Source of the DNA: Mariniphaga sp041684965 | Lineage (GTDB): Bacteria > Bacteroidota > Bacteroidia > Bacteroidales > Prolixibacteraceae | Length of the DNA: 64,000 bases | Assembly (NCBI GenBank): GCA_041684965.1 | Contig: JAWLGR010000008.1 | Coordinates: 1-64,000, forward strand | Reading direction: 5' to 3' | Part shown: one piece after another, positions 18,988 to 28,779 of the stretch | Numbering within the stretch: the first letter of the stretch is position 1 | Layout of the letters: the number at the start of each line of letters is the position of its first letter | Made by a program: the position numbers and the translations under genes | The notes under the pieces: generated by a model | The model's input: only the letters and a program-made list of their open reading frames with translations | What the model was told of the DNA's origin: nothing | The model's database searches: none

Positions 18988-19621
18988 CCTCCAGATCGCT
19001 GTACTCTCCTGGATTAAATACAAAATAAGAATCGGGCAATTGCATTCCTGTTTCCATTCTTTTTACTTCCACACCATATAAATTGCCGTCAGTGCTATGC
19101 AGCTGGGCTGATTTAATCATATTATCTGCTTTGTCGATGGCAATTAAAATCTTATGCACTTCATATTCTTCTGAATCAGGATACAGTTCAATCAGATGAA
19201 AAGTTTTATTTCCTTCCTTTTTTTCACCAACATATTTTGAGCGAAACCCTTTTTCATAAATAGTAAAAACAGTAGAAGGATCCATCAGTTCGCTGCCACC
19301 GTCTTCCAGGTAAGAAACGGTTACCTGGTTTCCATCTTTCATATAATTCCACAATGTTTCCCCGTCAGAAAAAACCTTTACACCCACATCGGGAAGATCC
19401 ACCACATATTTCTGACCTTTAATCTGAAGTTTTCCTTCATTCTTTTCATAAATATCCATTTCATCGTTTTCCATTGTAAAAACAAAATCAACAGAAATAG
19501 TTTCAAGTGAACGCGTTTTGGAACTTACCTCAGCAAGAATCTGCACAGCTTTCGAATCCTGTTGTGCAGGTGCCATAAATGCCAGGGCTGTAAATAAACC
19601 CAGTAAAATCATGTTTTTCAT
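18971..19621 (-). CDS. LolA-like lipoprotein carrier protein
   Basis: Periplasmic chaperone that carries lipoproteins from the inner to the outer membrane. The 216-residue protein has a signal peptide (MKNMILLGLFTALAFMAPAQQ) and a LolA half-barrel pattern: SVDFVFTMEN, EGKLQIKGQKYVVDLP, VFSDGETLWNYM and DSYFVFNPGEYSDLEVIDFR at the end. It directly follows ftsK with a 9-bp gap, so the two are probably one transcript. A true lolA assignment is likely but Bacteroidota have several LolA-like proteins. Confidence 0.85.
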   Translation of the reverse strand: MKNMILLGLFTALAFMAPAQQDSKAVQILAEVSSKTRSLETISVDFVFTMENDEMDIYEKNEGKLQIKGQKYVVDLPDVGVKVFSDGETLWNYMKDGNQVTVSYLEDGGSELMDPSTVFTIYEKGFRSKYVGEKKEGNKTFHLIELYPDSEEYEVHKILIAIDKADNMIKSAQLHSTDGNLYGVEVKRMETGMQLPDSYFVFNPGEYSDLEVIDFR

Positions 19622-19630
19622 TGTAAAATT

Positions 19631-22039
19631 TTAGTTGAAGCTATTCAATAATTGTTCCAAACTGTATTCATCCTGAATCAGCACCTGGCGCGCCTTGCTT
19701 CCTTCGCTGGGTCCCACGACTCCGGCGGCTTCAAGTTGGTCCATTATGCGGCCTGCACGGTTGTAACCTATTGAAAACTTTCGCTGAATCATTGAAGTAG
19801 ACCCCATCTGGTTAACCACCACAATTCGGGCGGCATCATCGAAAAGTTCATCGCGATTATTTAAATCAACATCTCCGGGTCCAGGTTCATCATCTCCTAA
19901 ATATTCAGGAAGCATAAATGCCGAGGGATACCCCTGCTGCCCGGATATAAATGAACAAAGCTGTTCTACTTCCGGCGTATCAATAAAAGCACATTGAACA
20001 CGGGTCATATTACTGCCCGAAGAAATGAGCATGTCTCCTTTCCCGATAAGCTGATTTGCGCCAGGAGTATCAAGAATGGTTCTGGAATCAATCATTGAAG
20101 CTACCTTGAAGGCAATCCGTGCAGGGAAATTAGCCTTTATTACCCCTGTTATGATGTTTGTAGAAGGACGCTGTGTGGCTATTATCATATGAATCCCCAC
20201 TGCTCGTGCAAGTTGCGCTATACGTGCAATGGGCAATTCTATTTCCTTACCGGCAGTCATTATCAAATCGGCAAATTCATCAATAACCACCACGATATAA
20301 GGCATATACCTGTGCCCTTTTTCAGGATTTAACCTGCGGTGAACGAATTTACCATTATACTCTTTAACATTTCTGGCATGAGCTTTTTTCAGCAAATCGT
20401 AACGCTGGTCCATCTCTACATTCAATGAATTCAGGGTATATTTAACTTTCTGAATATCGGTAATTACCGGCTCATCGTCGTTGGGTAATTTTGCCAGATA
20501 ATGTTTTTCAAGAACCGAATACAGGTTAAGCTCCACTTTTTTAGGATCAATGAATACAAACTTTAACTGAGATGGGTGCTTTTTGTACAGCAGCGATGTA
20601 ATGATAACATTAATACCAACCGATTTCCCCTGCCCTGTTGCACCTGCAACGAGCACATGAGGCATTTTGGCAAGGTCTACCAGGTAAGTTTCATTGGAAA
20701 TAGTTTTCCCAAGTGCAACAGGCAATTCAGCAGTGCTTTCCTGAAATTTTCGTGAGCTCAAAATCGAACGCATCGAAACGATTTCAGGGTTCTGGTTAGG
20801 GACTTCAATCCCAATTGTACCACGACCTGGTATAGGTGCAATAATACGTATTCCAAGAGCAGCAAGACTCAGTGCAATATCGTCTTCCAGGTTTTTAATT
20901 TTTGCAATCCGGATTCCCGGTGCAGGAACAATCTCATATAAAGTAATTGTAGGTCCTATAGTAGCCCTTATCTTGGTTATTTCAATCTTATAATGCCTGA
21001 GGGTTTCCACAATTTTATTCTTGTTGGCGATAAGCTCTTCATTACTTACCTCAGCATTCCCTGAGCGATGATCCTCCAGGAATTCAAGTGTTGGAAACTT
21101 GTATTTTGACAATTCAAGTGTAGGATCGTAATCTTCCATTCCATTGGCTGAAATATCCTCTTCAATTTCTTCTTCCTCTTTTCGTTCATGCACCATTATT
21201 TCCAGCTCCGTAGAATCAGGTTGCACACCTTGCCCCTGCTGCTGTGATGCACTGGCTCCACTATTGCTTTCAATGTCAAGCCCATCATTCTCATCATCGT
21301 CCGGGCCGAAAAGTGCTTGCACCACATCGTCTTCTTCAATAACTTTTGAAATTGAATTATCTGTAACTTGTTCTCCAACCGGAATTTTTTCTTCTGCATA
21401 TTCGTCTTCTGACCGCTTTTCCTGTTTACCTTTAAAAAGATTAGACAACAGGCGGTATGCCTTTTCTGATCGGGCTACAACAATTGCAAGAGCAGCAATA
21501 AAGAGCAGCAACACCAGGCCGGTTTGCCCAATCAGAGACGAAAGCCAGCTGCTTAGTATAAAACCATACCGGCCACCGGGATAAATAAAGGAGGTGGCAT
21601 CGGTTTTTGGAAAAAGAAATCCGGCAGCTATTGAAATCCATACTATCAGCAGAAGACTGTATATTACCGAACGTCTGTATTTTACCAGATTAATTTTCAT
21701 AATCTTAAATCCGGTAACAATAAGCAGATAAATGAATAAAAAGGATGCAAAGCCAAATCCCCTGTTCATGATTACTTCAGAAAGCCACGCTCCGGTTTTA
21801 CCGGCTTTGTTCTCTACATGAATATCGGAATTAAGTACTAATTGATTCCAGGGCAAATCGAGTTTGCTTTGATCGGCTGCACCATAAAATAAAAAGGAGA
21901 TAAATGAAACAAGCATGTATGCTGAAACTAACAGAACAAAAACTCCAAGAATAAACCTGAATTTTTCGTTTTGAACCGGATTATTTAATTTTTTTTTCTT
22001 TCGCCTGGAACCTGTCGGTTTCGTTGATTTAATTGCCAT
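19631..22039 (-). CDS. ftsK: FtsK/SpoIIIE-type DNA translocase
   Basis: Septal DNA pump that clears chromosomes from the division plane and activates Xer recombination. The 802-residue protein has a short basic N-terminus, four transmembrane helices (about 25-190), an acidic low-complexity linker (about 200-310), the alpha/beta motor and the gamma winged helix. The Walker A motif AGATGQGKSVGIN lies at about 460-472, Walker B as VVVIDEFADLIMTAG, and the gamma domain contains RKFSIGYNRAGRIMDQLEAAGVVGPSEGSKARQVL. The xerD gene 3 kb away is a functional partner. Confidence 0.95.
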   Translation of the reverse strand: MAIKSTKPTGSRRKKKKLNNPVQNEKFRFILGVFVLLVSAYMLVSFISFLFYGAADQSKLDLPWNQLVLNSDIHVENKAGKTGAWLSEVIMNRGFGFASFLFIYLLIVTGFKIMKINLVKYRRSVIYSLLLIVWISIAAGFLFPKTDATSFIYPGGRYGFILSSWLSSLIGQTGLVLLLFIAALAIVVARSEKAYRLLSNLFKGKQEKRSEDEYAEEKIPVGEQVTDNSISKVIEEDDVVQALFGPDDDENDGLDIESNSGASASQQQGQGVQPDSTELEIMVHERKEEEEIEEDISANGMEDYDPTLELSKYKFPTLEFLEDHRSGNAEVSNEELIANKNKIVETLRHYKIEITKIRATIGPTITLYEIVPAPGIRIAKIKNLEDDIALSLAALGIRIIAPIPGRGTIGIEVPNQNPEIVSMRSILSSRKFQESTAELPVALGKTISNETYLVDLAKMPHVLVAGATGQGKSVGINVIITSLLYKKHPSQLKFVFIDPKKVELNLYSVLEKHYLAKLPNDDEPVITDIQKVKYTLNSLNVEMDQRYDLLKKAHARNVKEYNGKFVHRRLNPEKGHRYMPYIVVVIDEFADLIMTAGKEIELPIARIAQLARAVGIHMIIATQRPSTNIITGVIKANFPARIAFKVASMIDSRTILDTPGANQLIGKGDMLISSGSNMTRVQCAFIDTPEVEQLCSFISGQQGYPSAFMLPEYLGDDEPGPGDVDLNNRDELFDDAARIVVVNQMGSTSMIQRKFSIGYNRAGRIMDQLEAAGVVGPSEGSKARQVLIQDEYSLEQLLNSFN

Positions 22040-22725
22040 TATTAATTCGCTTCATGTAAATACAGCTGCAAATTTAAGTAAAATATTCAGGCAGGCCGTT
22101 CCCGATTCACTCAAAAAGGCCCAGTCTGAAAATAAATCAGGGTTGCCTTTGTAAATCATCTATCTCACGGATTATCAGCTTTAAGCCCTGTTAATTTTCT
22201 AACTGAAAATTACTGCTATTTATTGCACTGCCTGAAAATACATTTCATTCCTGCAAACGTTAATTTTCCGGTAATCATTTTTCTAAAATGGTTCAATGAG
22301 CTGTTTTAAAGTGAAAATTTAAAATACAATCAAACTTAAGTGTGTATTAGCTTCAGGAAATCGAACGTATTTCATTAATAAAGCGTTCTCCAGGTTTGTA
22401 GCTTTTAAAATTTTTGATGTTCCTTTTTTTTTCACTTGGGCGGACTGAAACAAATATTATTTACAGCTGACAAAGAGGTATTCAATGATACTGTTCAGGA
22501 GGAAAGAATTGCTTCATAAAATATACCATCTGTATTTGTATATGCATAATGCAGTAAAAGCTGATTAAACCCCATTTCTTATTTAGAACCATTTATCTAT
22601 GTTTGCTACAGATCAATTTGTATAGTATGAAATGAGCATGAGCAGTTGTATACAACAACCGGAAATTATTAAAAACCTCATGCGAATTCCATATGATACC
22701 ATTGAGAACTTACAATTTTAATCAT
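22040..22725. other. Intergenic region upstream of divergent ftsK and arcC
   Basis: About 690 bp of AT-rich sequence between divergent genes. I see no gene, tRNA or strong repeat. Promoters of both genes must lie here, but none matches a consensus clearly enough to place. Confidence 0.5.
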
Positions 22726-23679
22726 ATGAAAAAGCTTGCAGTAGTTGCACTGGGCGGGAATGCTCTTCTGCGTGATAGTGAAGAAGGTACTATTGAGCAG
22801 CAGGAACTGAATGCAGCAGAAACACTAGAGAACCTGATTCACCTGATTAATGACGGGTATGAGCTGGTAATAACACATGGGAATGGACCGCAGGTAGGCA
22901 ACATTTTAATGCGCAACGATGCGGGTGAGAAAATGTACAACATCGCTCCAATGCCTCTGGACATTTGTGTGGCGGACTCGCAGGGTGGAATAGGCTATAT
23001 GATAGAACGCATTCTCCGCAATGTGCTCAACAAGCACAACATCCGTAAAAATGTAATTACCCTGGTAACTCTTGTAGAAGTGGATCAAAAAGATCCTGCA
23101 TTTAAAAATCCCTCAAAACGCATTGGTAAAACCTATAGCAAGGAAGAGGCCGATCGTCTTTATTATGAAAAAAACTGGATATTCAAACCCTCATCGAAAG
23201 TAAAAGACGGATACCGAAGGGTTGTCCCCTCCCCTGCACCAATCGAAATTATCAATAAGGAAATTATTGAATTGCTGGTAAAAAACGGAAACATTGTTAT
23301 TGCTGCAGGAGGTGGGGGAATACCTGTTTATTACGATGAAGAAAAGAATGTGCGAACTGTGGATGCTGTTATTGATAAGGATCGTGCCTCGGGGTTGCTT
23401 GCTACAAATATTGGTGCCGACGAATTGTACATTCTAACCGATGTATCTTTTATTTATAAGGATTATGGCCTGCCTACCCAGGAAAAACTGGAATTTTTAA
23501 ACTATGCCGATACGATGAAATACCTCGAAGAAGGTACTTTTGCCGAAGGAACCATGGAACCTAAAATACGGGCATGCCTGGACTTTATTAAAAGCGGTGG
23601 TAAGAAAAGTGTAATTACTGAAGCGAAAAAACTGGAAGATAAATCGTATGGCTCCAAAATAACAATGGAATATGATTGA
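22726..23679 (+). CDS. arcC: Carbamate kinase
   Basis: Transfers phosphate between carbamoyl phosphate and ADP, yielding ATP, CO2 and ammonia in arginine/citrulline breakdown. The start MKKLAVVALGGNALL at 22726 fits the family; the ATG at 22693 adds an unrelated leader. About 317 residues. Motifs: VALGGNALL (7-15), THGNGPQVGNILMR, the inserted subdomain region KNPSKRIGKTYSKEEA, VPSPAPIEIIN, AAGGGGIPVYYDEE and VDAVIDKDRASGLLA. Followed 100 bp later by ornithine carbamoyltransferase. No arginine deiminase gene lies in the window. Confidence 0.95.
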   Translation: MKKLAVVALGGNALLRDSEEGTIEQQELNAAETLENLIHLINDGYELVITHGNGPQVGNILMRNDAGEKMYNIAPMPLDICVADSQGGIGYMIERILRNVLNKHNIRKNVITLVTLVEVDQKDPAFKNPSKRIGKTYSKEEADRLYYEKNWIFKPSSKVKDGYRRVVPSPAPIEIINKEIIELLVKNGNIVIAAGGGGIPVYYDEEKNVRTVDAVIDKDRASGLLATNIGADELYILTDVSFIYKDYGLPTQEKLEFLNYADTMKYLEEGTFAEGTMEPKIRACLDFIKSGGKKSVITEAKKLEDKSYGSKITMEYD

Positions 23680-23778
23680 AAAAAGTTAATTGTAAAAAGC
23701 TGAAAGTAAAAAGTGACAGTGCATGACTACTAACCGGATTCGCAAAAAAAGAAACAGGTAATAATTAAAAAAATAGAT

Positions 23779-24777
23779 ATGGCATTCAACTTAAAGAACC
23801 GGAATTTTTTAAAATTATTGGACTTTACTGCAAATGAGATAGAATATCTGCTGCAATTGGCGGGGTCGCTCAAGCAGGCCAAGTATGCAGGGACTGAACA
23901 ACAGATGCTAAAAGGAAAAAATATAGCCCTCATATTTGAAAAAACTTCTACGCGTACACGTTGTGCATTCGAAGTAGCAGCATTTGACCAGGGAGCACAC
24001 GTTACTTACCTGGGGCCGTCAGGTTCACAAATCGGGCATAAGGAAAGCATGAAAGATACTGCCCGGGTGCTGGGCCGAATGTATGACGGGATAGAATACC
24101 GGGGTTTCGGACAGGATATTCTGGAAGAACTTGGGCAGTATGCCGGGGTACCGGTTTGGAACGGGTTAACCGATGAATTTCATCCCACACAAATCCTGGC
24201 TGATTTTCTTACCATGAAAGAGGATTCAGACAAGCCGCTGCAGCAAATCAAATTTTGTTATCTGGGAGATTCCCGTAACAACATGGGCAACTCACTGATG
24301 GTGGGAGCAGCCAAACTGGGCATGGATTTCAGGGCAGCCGCACCAAGACAGTGCCATCCGTCGGAAAAACTGGTAGAACAGTGCAGGCAGATTGCTGGTG
24401 AGTCGGGAGCAAAAATAATGATTTCAGAAAATGTTCAGGAAGCTGTTCGAGACTGCGATTTTCTGTATACCGATGTATGGGTTTCAATGGGTGAACCGGC
24501 GGATGCCTGGGCCGAACGGATAAATTTGTTAAAACCTTACCAGGTAAATGACCAGGTGATGAAGCTCACCGGCAATCCCAAAGTTAAATTCCTGCATTGC
24601 CTGCCGGCTTTTCATAATCGCGACACCAGACTGGGTGAGGAAATTTTTCAAAAATTCGGAATTGAATCGATGGAAGTTACTGAAGAAGTTTTTGAAAGCA
24701 AAGCATCGATCGTCTTCGATCAGGCAGAAAACAGAATGCATACTATTAAGGCAGTGATGGTAGCCACCATGTCCTGA
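23779..24777 (+). CDS. Ornithine carbamoyltransferase
   Basis: Interconverts ornithine + carbamoyl phosphate and citrulline + phosphate. The carbamoyl-phosphate motif is STRTR at 57-61, the ornithine-binding segment HPTQILADFLTM near 135-146, and the catalytic motif HCLPAFHNRDT starts at His273. This is the true ornithine form, unlike the N-acyl-ornithine transcarbamylases many Bacteroidota use for arginine synthesis, which have a different substrate loop. Length 332 and linkage to carbamate kinase favour a catabolic role (ArcB-like) giving ATP from citrulline, although the anabolic ArgF cannot be excluded. Confidence 0.93.
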   Translation: MAFNLKNRNFLKLLDFTANEIEYLLQLAGSLKQAKYAGTEQQMLKGKNIALIFEKTSTRTRCAFEVAAFDQGAHVTYLGPSGSQIGHKESMKDTARVLGRMYDGIEYRGFGQDILEELGQYAGVPVWNGLTDEFHPTQILADFLTMKEDSDKPLQQIKFCYLGDSRNNMGNSLMVGAAKLGMDFRAAAPRQCHPSEKLVEQCRQIAGESGAKIMISENVQEAVRDCDFLYTDVWVSMGEPADAWAERINLLKPYQVNDQVMKLTGNPKVKFLHCLPAFHNRDTRLGEEIFQKFGIESMEVTEEVFESKASIVFDQAENRMHTIKAVMVATMS

Positions 24778-25659
24778 TATGCGGAATAAGGTATTATTAA
24801 CCGGTATTAAATTTTCTCGATACTTAACGTCAGCCGGCTTAATACTATAATTCTCTCCCTGGAACAGGTTTCTTTGAAAGTTACCTGTAGACATTTAACC
24901 TTCCTTTTTATACTAATCCAATATATGCAGGGATAAATGCAAAAACATTAAATCCTTTTTTAGGTAACAAATACATCCAGGTAAAAAAGAAAGATTCTGT
25001 TGATGAACCGGAAGTCTCACCTGATAATGAGTCTTATTCATTCAAATTTTTCCCTCTTTATCTACTCATGTTATCCTCCTTTGTTGGCCGTCAAAGAAAA
25101 ATTAAGATGCCTGAAGCTGACGAAAAACAATTATGATAAAACAGTGTTTTTAAACACCGGTTTCTTACCTCTCCCACCTTGTGAAAAGTATTATTTGTGC
25201 ATACACCCAGACCGGAACTTAGCCTAATTAAACTTTGAATATCTTCGGAACAAACTCGGAACAAACTCGGAACAAATTCACAAAATCGCGAATTTGTAGC
25301 GAATTTGTAGCGAATTTGTAGCGAATTTAATCTGTATTTAATTCTGAACTGAATAGAGTCAAAACTTAATTTGGCATATAAACCATGACCACCCGAATAG
25401 GGCTTTCACTGCTGTCAATTTTTATGATACTGCCATTAAGAGAATTTTTTATGGGTTCATAAAATGAAGATAAAACATCAGTGAGTTAAAGGCCAGGTTT
25501 AACTGGAGGAGGGGCTTAACTGAAATTATGGGGTGGTGTCATTTTTTGATAAAGACTGCCAGGATAAATAGCCATTTTCAATGTGGCAACAGGCCACCAC
25601 ATTTACAAGATTTCTTTTTGATGGCAGGATTTAGCCGGAGACAAAACAGGGACAGAAAA
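24778..25659. other. Intergenic region with repeat array
   Basis: Nearly 900 bp between convergent genes. It contains the 11-bp-unit array at 25242-25340. A 75-codon plus-strand frame at 25000-25227 resembles nothing known and is not called. On the minus strand about 25370-25485 a short open stretch (40 codons) is seen, possibly a remnant, without an identifiable family. Confidence 0.5.
25242..25340. repeat. 11-bp-unit quasi-palindromic array, copy B
   Basis: The most regular copy. Left units: TCTTCGGAACA (25242-25252), two identical AACTCGGAACA (25253-25274) and AATTCACAAAA (25275-25285). Right units: TCGCGAATTTG (25286-25296), two identical TAGCGAATTTG (25297-25318), TAGCGAATTTA (25319-25329) and a diverged unit (25330-25340). 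The period is exactly 11 bp throughout and the two halves face each other. Confidence 0.85.
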
Positions 25660-26670
25660 TCAGGAGCCGGGAAAATATCTGGCCTGGTCCATGGCCTTCA
25701 GGTTTTCATGCGGAGTAAGAACAGTAATCTCACAGCCTGCGGAAAGAATGAACCGTTCATGCCGGTGTTTTTCAGCGAGATTGCGACTTAGGTTAAAGAC
25801 CTCTTCACTGGTATTGTCCTGAACCAAAACCGGATTTATATTTCCGGCCAGGATAACTTCCTCGCCCACAACCGAACGTGCATGCTGAATATCCACCTGC
25901 CAGTCGATATCCAGGATATCGAGGTTCAAATCACGATAGGATGGCAGCAGGTGGTTGGTATCGCCGCATATATGAAGTTTTATCTTGCCACCCAGTCCAT
26001 GAATGTATTCAACCAGTTCCCTGTGTCTGTCTTTTACATACAAGTTATAGGTATCGGCATCTATTTGTGAACATACGGCATCGCCCATTCCAATAATTTC
26101 ACAGCCGGCTTCAATCTGTGCTTTTGCAAAATCTTTGGCAGTGACCATGCATTTATCCATCAGGCAGTTGACAAAATCGGGGTCCATCATCAGCTGCATC
26201 ATTACATTCTGCACACCTGCCAAATCGCATGCTTCCGCCAGTGGCCCTTCAATCCAGCCAATAATTGGCACATTCCCCTGTGTTCTTTTTGCAAGGACCT
26301 CCCCTGCCTTTATTCTGTCAAGGGTTCTTTCCGATTTATATACATCCGGATTTTTAAGAGCAATTACATCATCCATACTTTCAACAAGGTAATTAAGGCA
26401 GCGCGGAACACCATCGGGAACGTATTTTATTTTGGCGCCAAAAGCACTTGTTTCGCGGTAAGGATCAGAAATAAGTCCCAGCATATCAAGTCCGAATTCA
26501 TCCATACAACGCAGGTTTGCCTCAACCAGCACATTGTAGTCGGAAGCAAATTCGCCGTAAGTTTTCCCGATAAAATTAGCGGCAAAATACATAAGAATAG
26601 GCCGAAACAGCACCTGGTCGGGCAAAGGTCCTTTTTGAAGAAGATGATGAAATTGTTCGGTTTTTGTCAT
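25660..26670 (-). CDS. Uroporphyrinogen decarboxylase (URO-D) family, MtaA/CmuA-like
   Basis: A 336-residue barrel protein of the URO-D superfamily. It carries the zinc ligand pattern of corrinoid/coenzyme-M methyltransferases rather than that of true HemE: HICGDTNHL with His233 and Cys235, and SAGCEI with Cys313. It would move a methyl group between a corrinoid protein and a thiol or similar acceptor; no corrinoid protein is adjacent. It starts 46 bp after the eCIS ATPase stop on the same strand, so read-through from the eCIS operon is possible but functional connection is doubtful. Confidence 0.82.
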   Translation of the reverse strand: MTKTEQFHHLLQKGPLPDQVLFRPILMYFAANFIGKTYGEFASDYNVLVEANLRCMDEFGLDMLGLISDPYRETSAFGAKIKYVPDGVPRCLNYLVESMDDVIALKNPDVYKSERTLDRIKAGEVLAKRTQGNVPIIGWIEGPLAEACDLAGVQNVMMQLMMDPDFVNCLMDKCMVTAKDFAKAQIEAGCEIIGMGDAVCSQIDADTYNLYVKDRHRELVEYIHGLGGKIKLHICGDTNHLLPSYRDLNLDILDIDWQVDIQHARSVVGEEVILAGNINPVLVQDNTSEEVFNLSRNLAEKHRHERFILSAGCEITVLTPHENLKAMDQARYFPGS

Positions 26671-26716
26671 AATTGCAGAAATTAAACCTTAAAAATAGGA
26701 AAAAAACACCTGGTTT

Positions 26717-28033
26717 TCAATCAAGCCGCATCATTTTACCTTCTTTATCATATTCTTTCCGAATGCCTTTCAGCAGATCTTCTGATGAAATGATTTGCGA
26801 TTTTTTCTTAAGAGTTTGCAATCCGGCAAACTGGATGACATTGACAATATTTGCACCCGTTAAATGGTACTTTCGGGCAATTTCCTCCAGGTTCACCTTC
26901 TTATCAAATTTCGCGACTGCAGGAAGGTAATTTTTCCAGAGTTGCAACCGTTCTGCAGTATCGGGATTGTCAAATTCAATAATAGAGTTAAATCGCCGTG
27001 TAAATGAAGGATCGATATTCGACTTCATATTAGAAGCAAGGATTACCAGTCCTGCGTGCGACTCAACACGTTGCAGCAGATAGGAAACTTCCTGGTTGGC
27101 ATATTTGTCGTGTGCATCGCGCACGTTGGTGCGTTTGCCAAAAATAGAGTCTGCTTCGTCAAAAAACAGAATCCAATCTTTGTTGGCGGCCTTATCAAAC
27201 AATTTGGAGAGGTTTTTTTCGGTTTCGCCAATGTATTTAGAAACGACCATCGACAGGTCAATGCGATACACATCGCGGCCGGTGTACTTTCCCAAAAGAC
27301 TGGCGGTCAGCGTCTTTCCTGTTCCGGACGGGCCATGAAACAATACCCGAAAACCCGGTTTTATTTTACCGTGCATTTTCCAGTCAATCAACAATTCATC
27401 GTTGTATTTCAGCCAGGTTTCAATCTCTTTTATGCCAGACATTGTTGTTTCGCGAAGTACCAGGTCACTCCATTCCAGTTCCGTTACAATACGTTCTGCC
27501 GGAAAATCGCCACTAAGTTTGGGTTTGGAAATCTTTTCGTTAATAAATAAATCCACAAATTCTTCATCCATAATAAGCCGTCCGCTCATTTTTGGCTCAC
27601 CGTGACCAGCAGGTTCAATTGATAACACATTTTTCTTTGCAAATAAATGGTCGTCTTCAAAATAACGGGAAACTTCGGTACGTTTTTCCACATCGTTTCC
27701 GGCCAAAACAAATAGAACAGTTTCACCGGTTGGCAAAATTCCGCGATGGTTTTTACCCTTTACGCCGCCAAATTCGGGAAAATCGCCTCCGTTGGGCAAG
27801 TAATCTGAGATCACAGAACGGAAAAATCCTGGATCGACATGGGGTACAAGCGCCAGCAGCAGAATGATAATTTCATCTTTTTCAAGTTTGTTTTCATGAA
27901 TAAACCTGTTCAGTCTGGATGCAGATTTACTGGTTCTCCAATCGGGAAATATGGTTTTAATCCCTTTTAGTTCAGTTCCCAGACGCGCGTTAATTACATT
28001 TCTCAAAAAAATGAATGCTTCAGAATTGCTCAT
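26717..28033 (-). CDS. eCIS AAA+ ATPase (Afp15-like)
   Basis: A 438-residue ATPase of the AAA+ type found in nearly all extracellular contractile injection systems, thought to aid assembly or loading of the particle. The N-terminal ~200 residues are variable; the AAA domain has Walker A GPSGTGKT (234-241), Walker B ILFFDEAD (288-295), sensor 1 LASN (332-335) and an arginine finger in FTRRF (344-348). The C-terminal lid contains YHLTGANIVNVIQFA. It is the last clear member of the eCIS gene run and follows a small membrane protein by 13 bp. Confidence 0.92.
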   Translation of the reverse strand: MSNSEAFIFLRNVINARLGTELKGIKTIFPDWRTSKSASRLNRFIHENKLEKDEIIILLLALVPHVDPGFFRSVISDYLPNGGDFPEFGGVKGKNHRGILPTGETVLFVLAGNDVEKRTEVSRYFEDDHLFAKKNVLSIEPAGHGEPKMSGRLIMDEEFVDLFINEKISKPKLSGDFPAERIVTELEWSDLVLRETTMSGIKEIETWLKYNDELLIDWKMHGKIKPGFRVLFHGPSGTGKTLTASLLGKYTGRDVYRIDLSMVVSKYIGETEKNLSKLFDKAANKDWILFFDEADSIFGKRTNVRDAHDKYANQEVSYLLQRVESHAGLVILASNMKSNIDPSFTRRFNSIIEFDNPDTAERLQLWKNYLPAVAKFDKKVNLEEIARKYHLTGANIVNVIQFAGLQTLKKKSQIISSEDLLKGIRKEYDKEGKMMRLD

Positions 28034-28046
28034 ACTTTAAATGGTA

Positions 28047-28655
28047 TTACCGGTTTTCATTTTTCAATTCAAGTGTTCGTCTCGATCTCTGGATCAAATA
28101 AGGTTTGAACTTGTTCATTTCCTCTGTTACTTTTACGTCTTTAATTAGCTTATCGGATTGAGCTGTATCCTGAGCAATTTTCTCATTTTTAACAATCTGC
28201 TCCTGTACTGCTGTCAACCTGATGATATCCTTTGCTACACTATTGTCACTGTCCTTCTCAAGAGCTTTATCGGCCAATGTTACAGCCTTCTCTGTATTTC
28301 CCATTAACATATTCGATGTGCTTACCTGAACCAATTCGTCAGGAGTTGAGGCCCTTCGTTCCAGTTTTTCTGTTAATTGTTCCATTTTTTGAACCGCTGC
28401 AGAGTCTTTAGGATTATTAATTATTTGCTGGTGCAACTTCGACAATTCAATTTTATCATTCGATATTGTAATTTGTGTAATACTCGGATATCCAATCATA
28501 ACAATGGGAATAAAAAAGAACAACAACAATTTGGCAAGTTGTTCTTTTTTTATGATGTAATAAAGCAATCCTAAGCTCAGAATAAGAAAAAGAATGACAC
28601 CAAGAATGAGTAGAGTTATTTCGTACAACAGTAATCCTTCAAATAAATTTTCCAT
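28047..28655 (-). CDS. Two-TM protein with TPR-like region, in eCIS locus
   Basis: A 202-residue protein with two strongly hydrophobic helices at about 8-33 and 41-62. A helical, charged region follows with a short TPR-like stretch (SNMLMGNTEKAVTLADKALEKDSDN, about 113-137) and a basic end. Not a known Afp/PVC subunit. Position between the cargo segment and the ATPase suggests a membrane-bound accessory, for example in particle anchoring, release or self-protection; this is inference. Confidence 0.7.
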   Translation of the reverse strand: MENLFEGLLLYEITLLILGVILFLILSLGLLYYIIKKEQLAKLLLFFFIPIVMIGYPSITQITISNDKIELSKLHQQIINNPKDSAAVQKMEQLTEKLERRASTPDELVQVSTSNMLMGNTEKAVTLADKALEKDSDNSVAKDIIRLTAVQEQIVKNEKIAQDTAQSDKLIKDVKVTEEMNKFKPYLIQRSRRTLELKNENR

Positions 28656-28779
28656 GTTTTTATTTTTTAACCATTTAATTAATTAATCAACAAAAAAAGA
28701 TTTCTGTATAGCATTCGCCTGAGTTTTTCAATCTAATTTCCGGAAAAACAAACATATCACCGGTTTTTAAAATAGTAAT

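Noticed and set aside
25000..25227. 75-codon plus-strand frame in the spacer before the URO-D gene
   Set aside because: No recognisable motif and unusual composition; probably chance.
25370..25485. Short minus-strand open stretch as a gene tail
   Set aside because: About 40 codons between stops, no start codon that fits and no recognisable family; noted only within the spacer entry.
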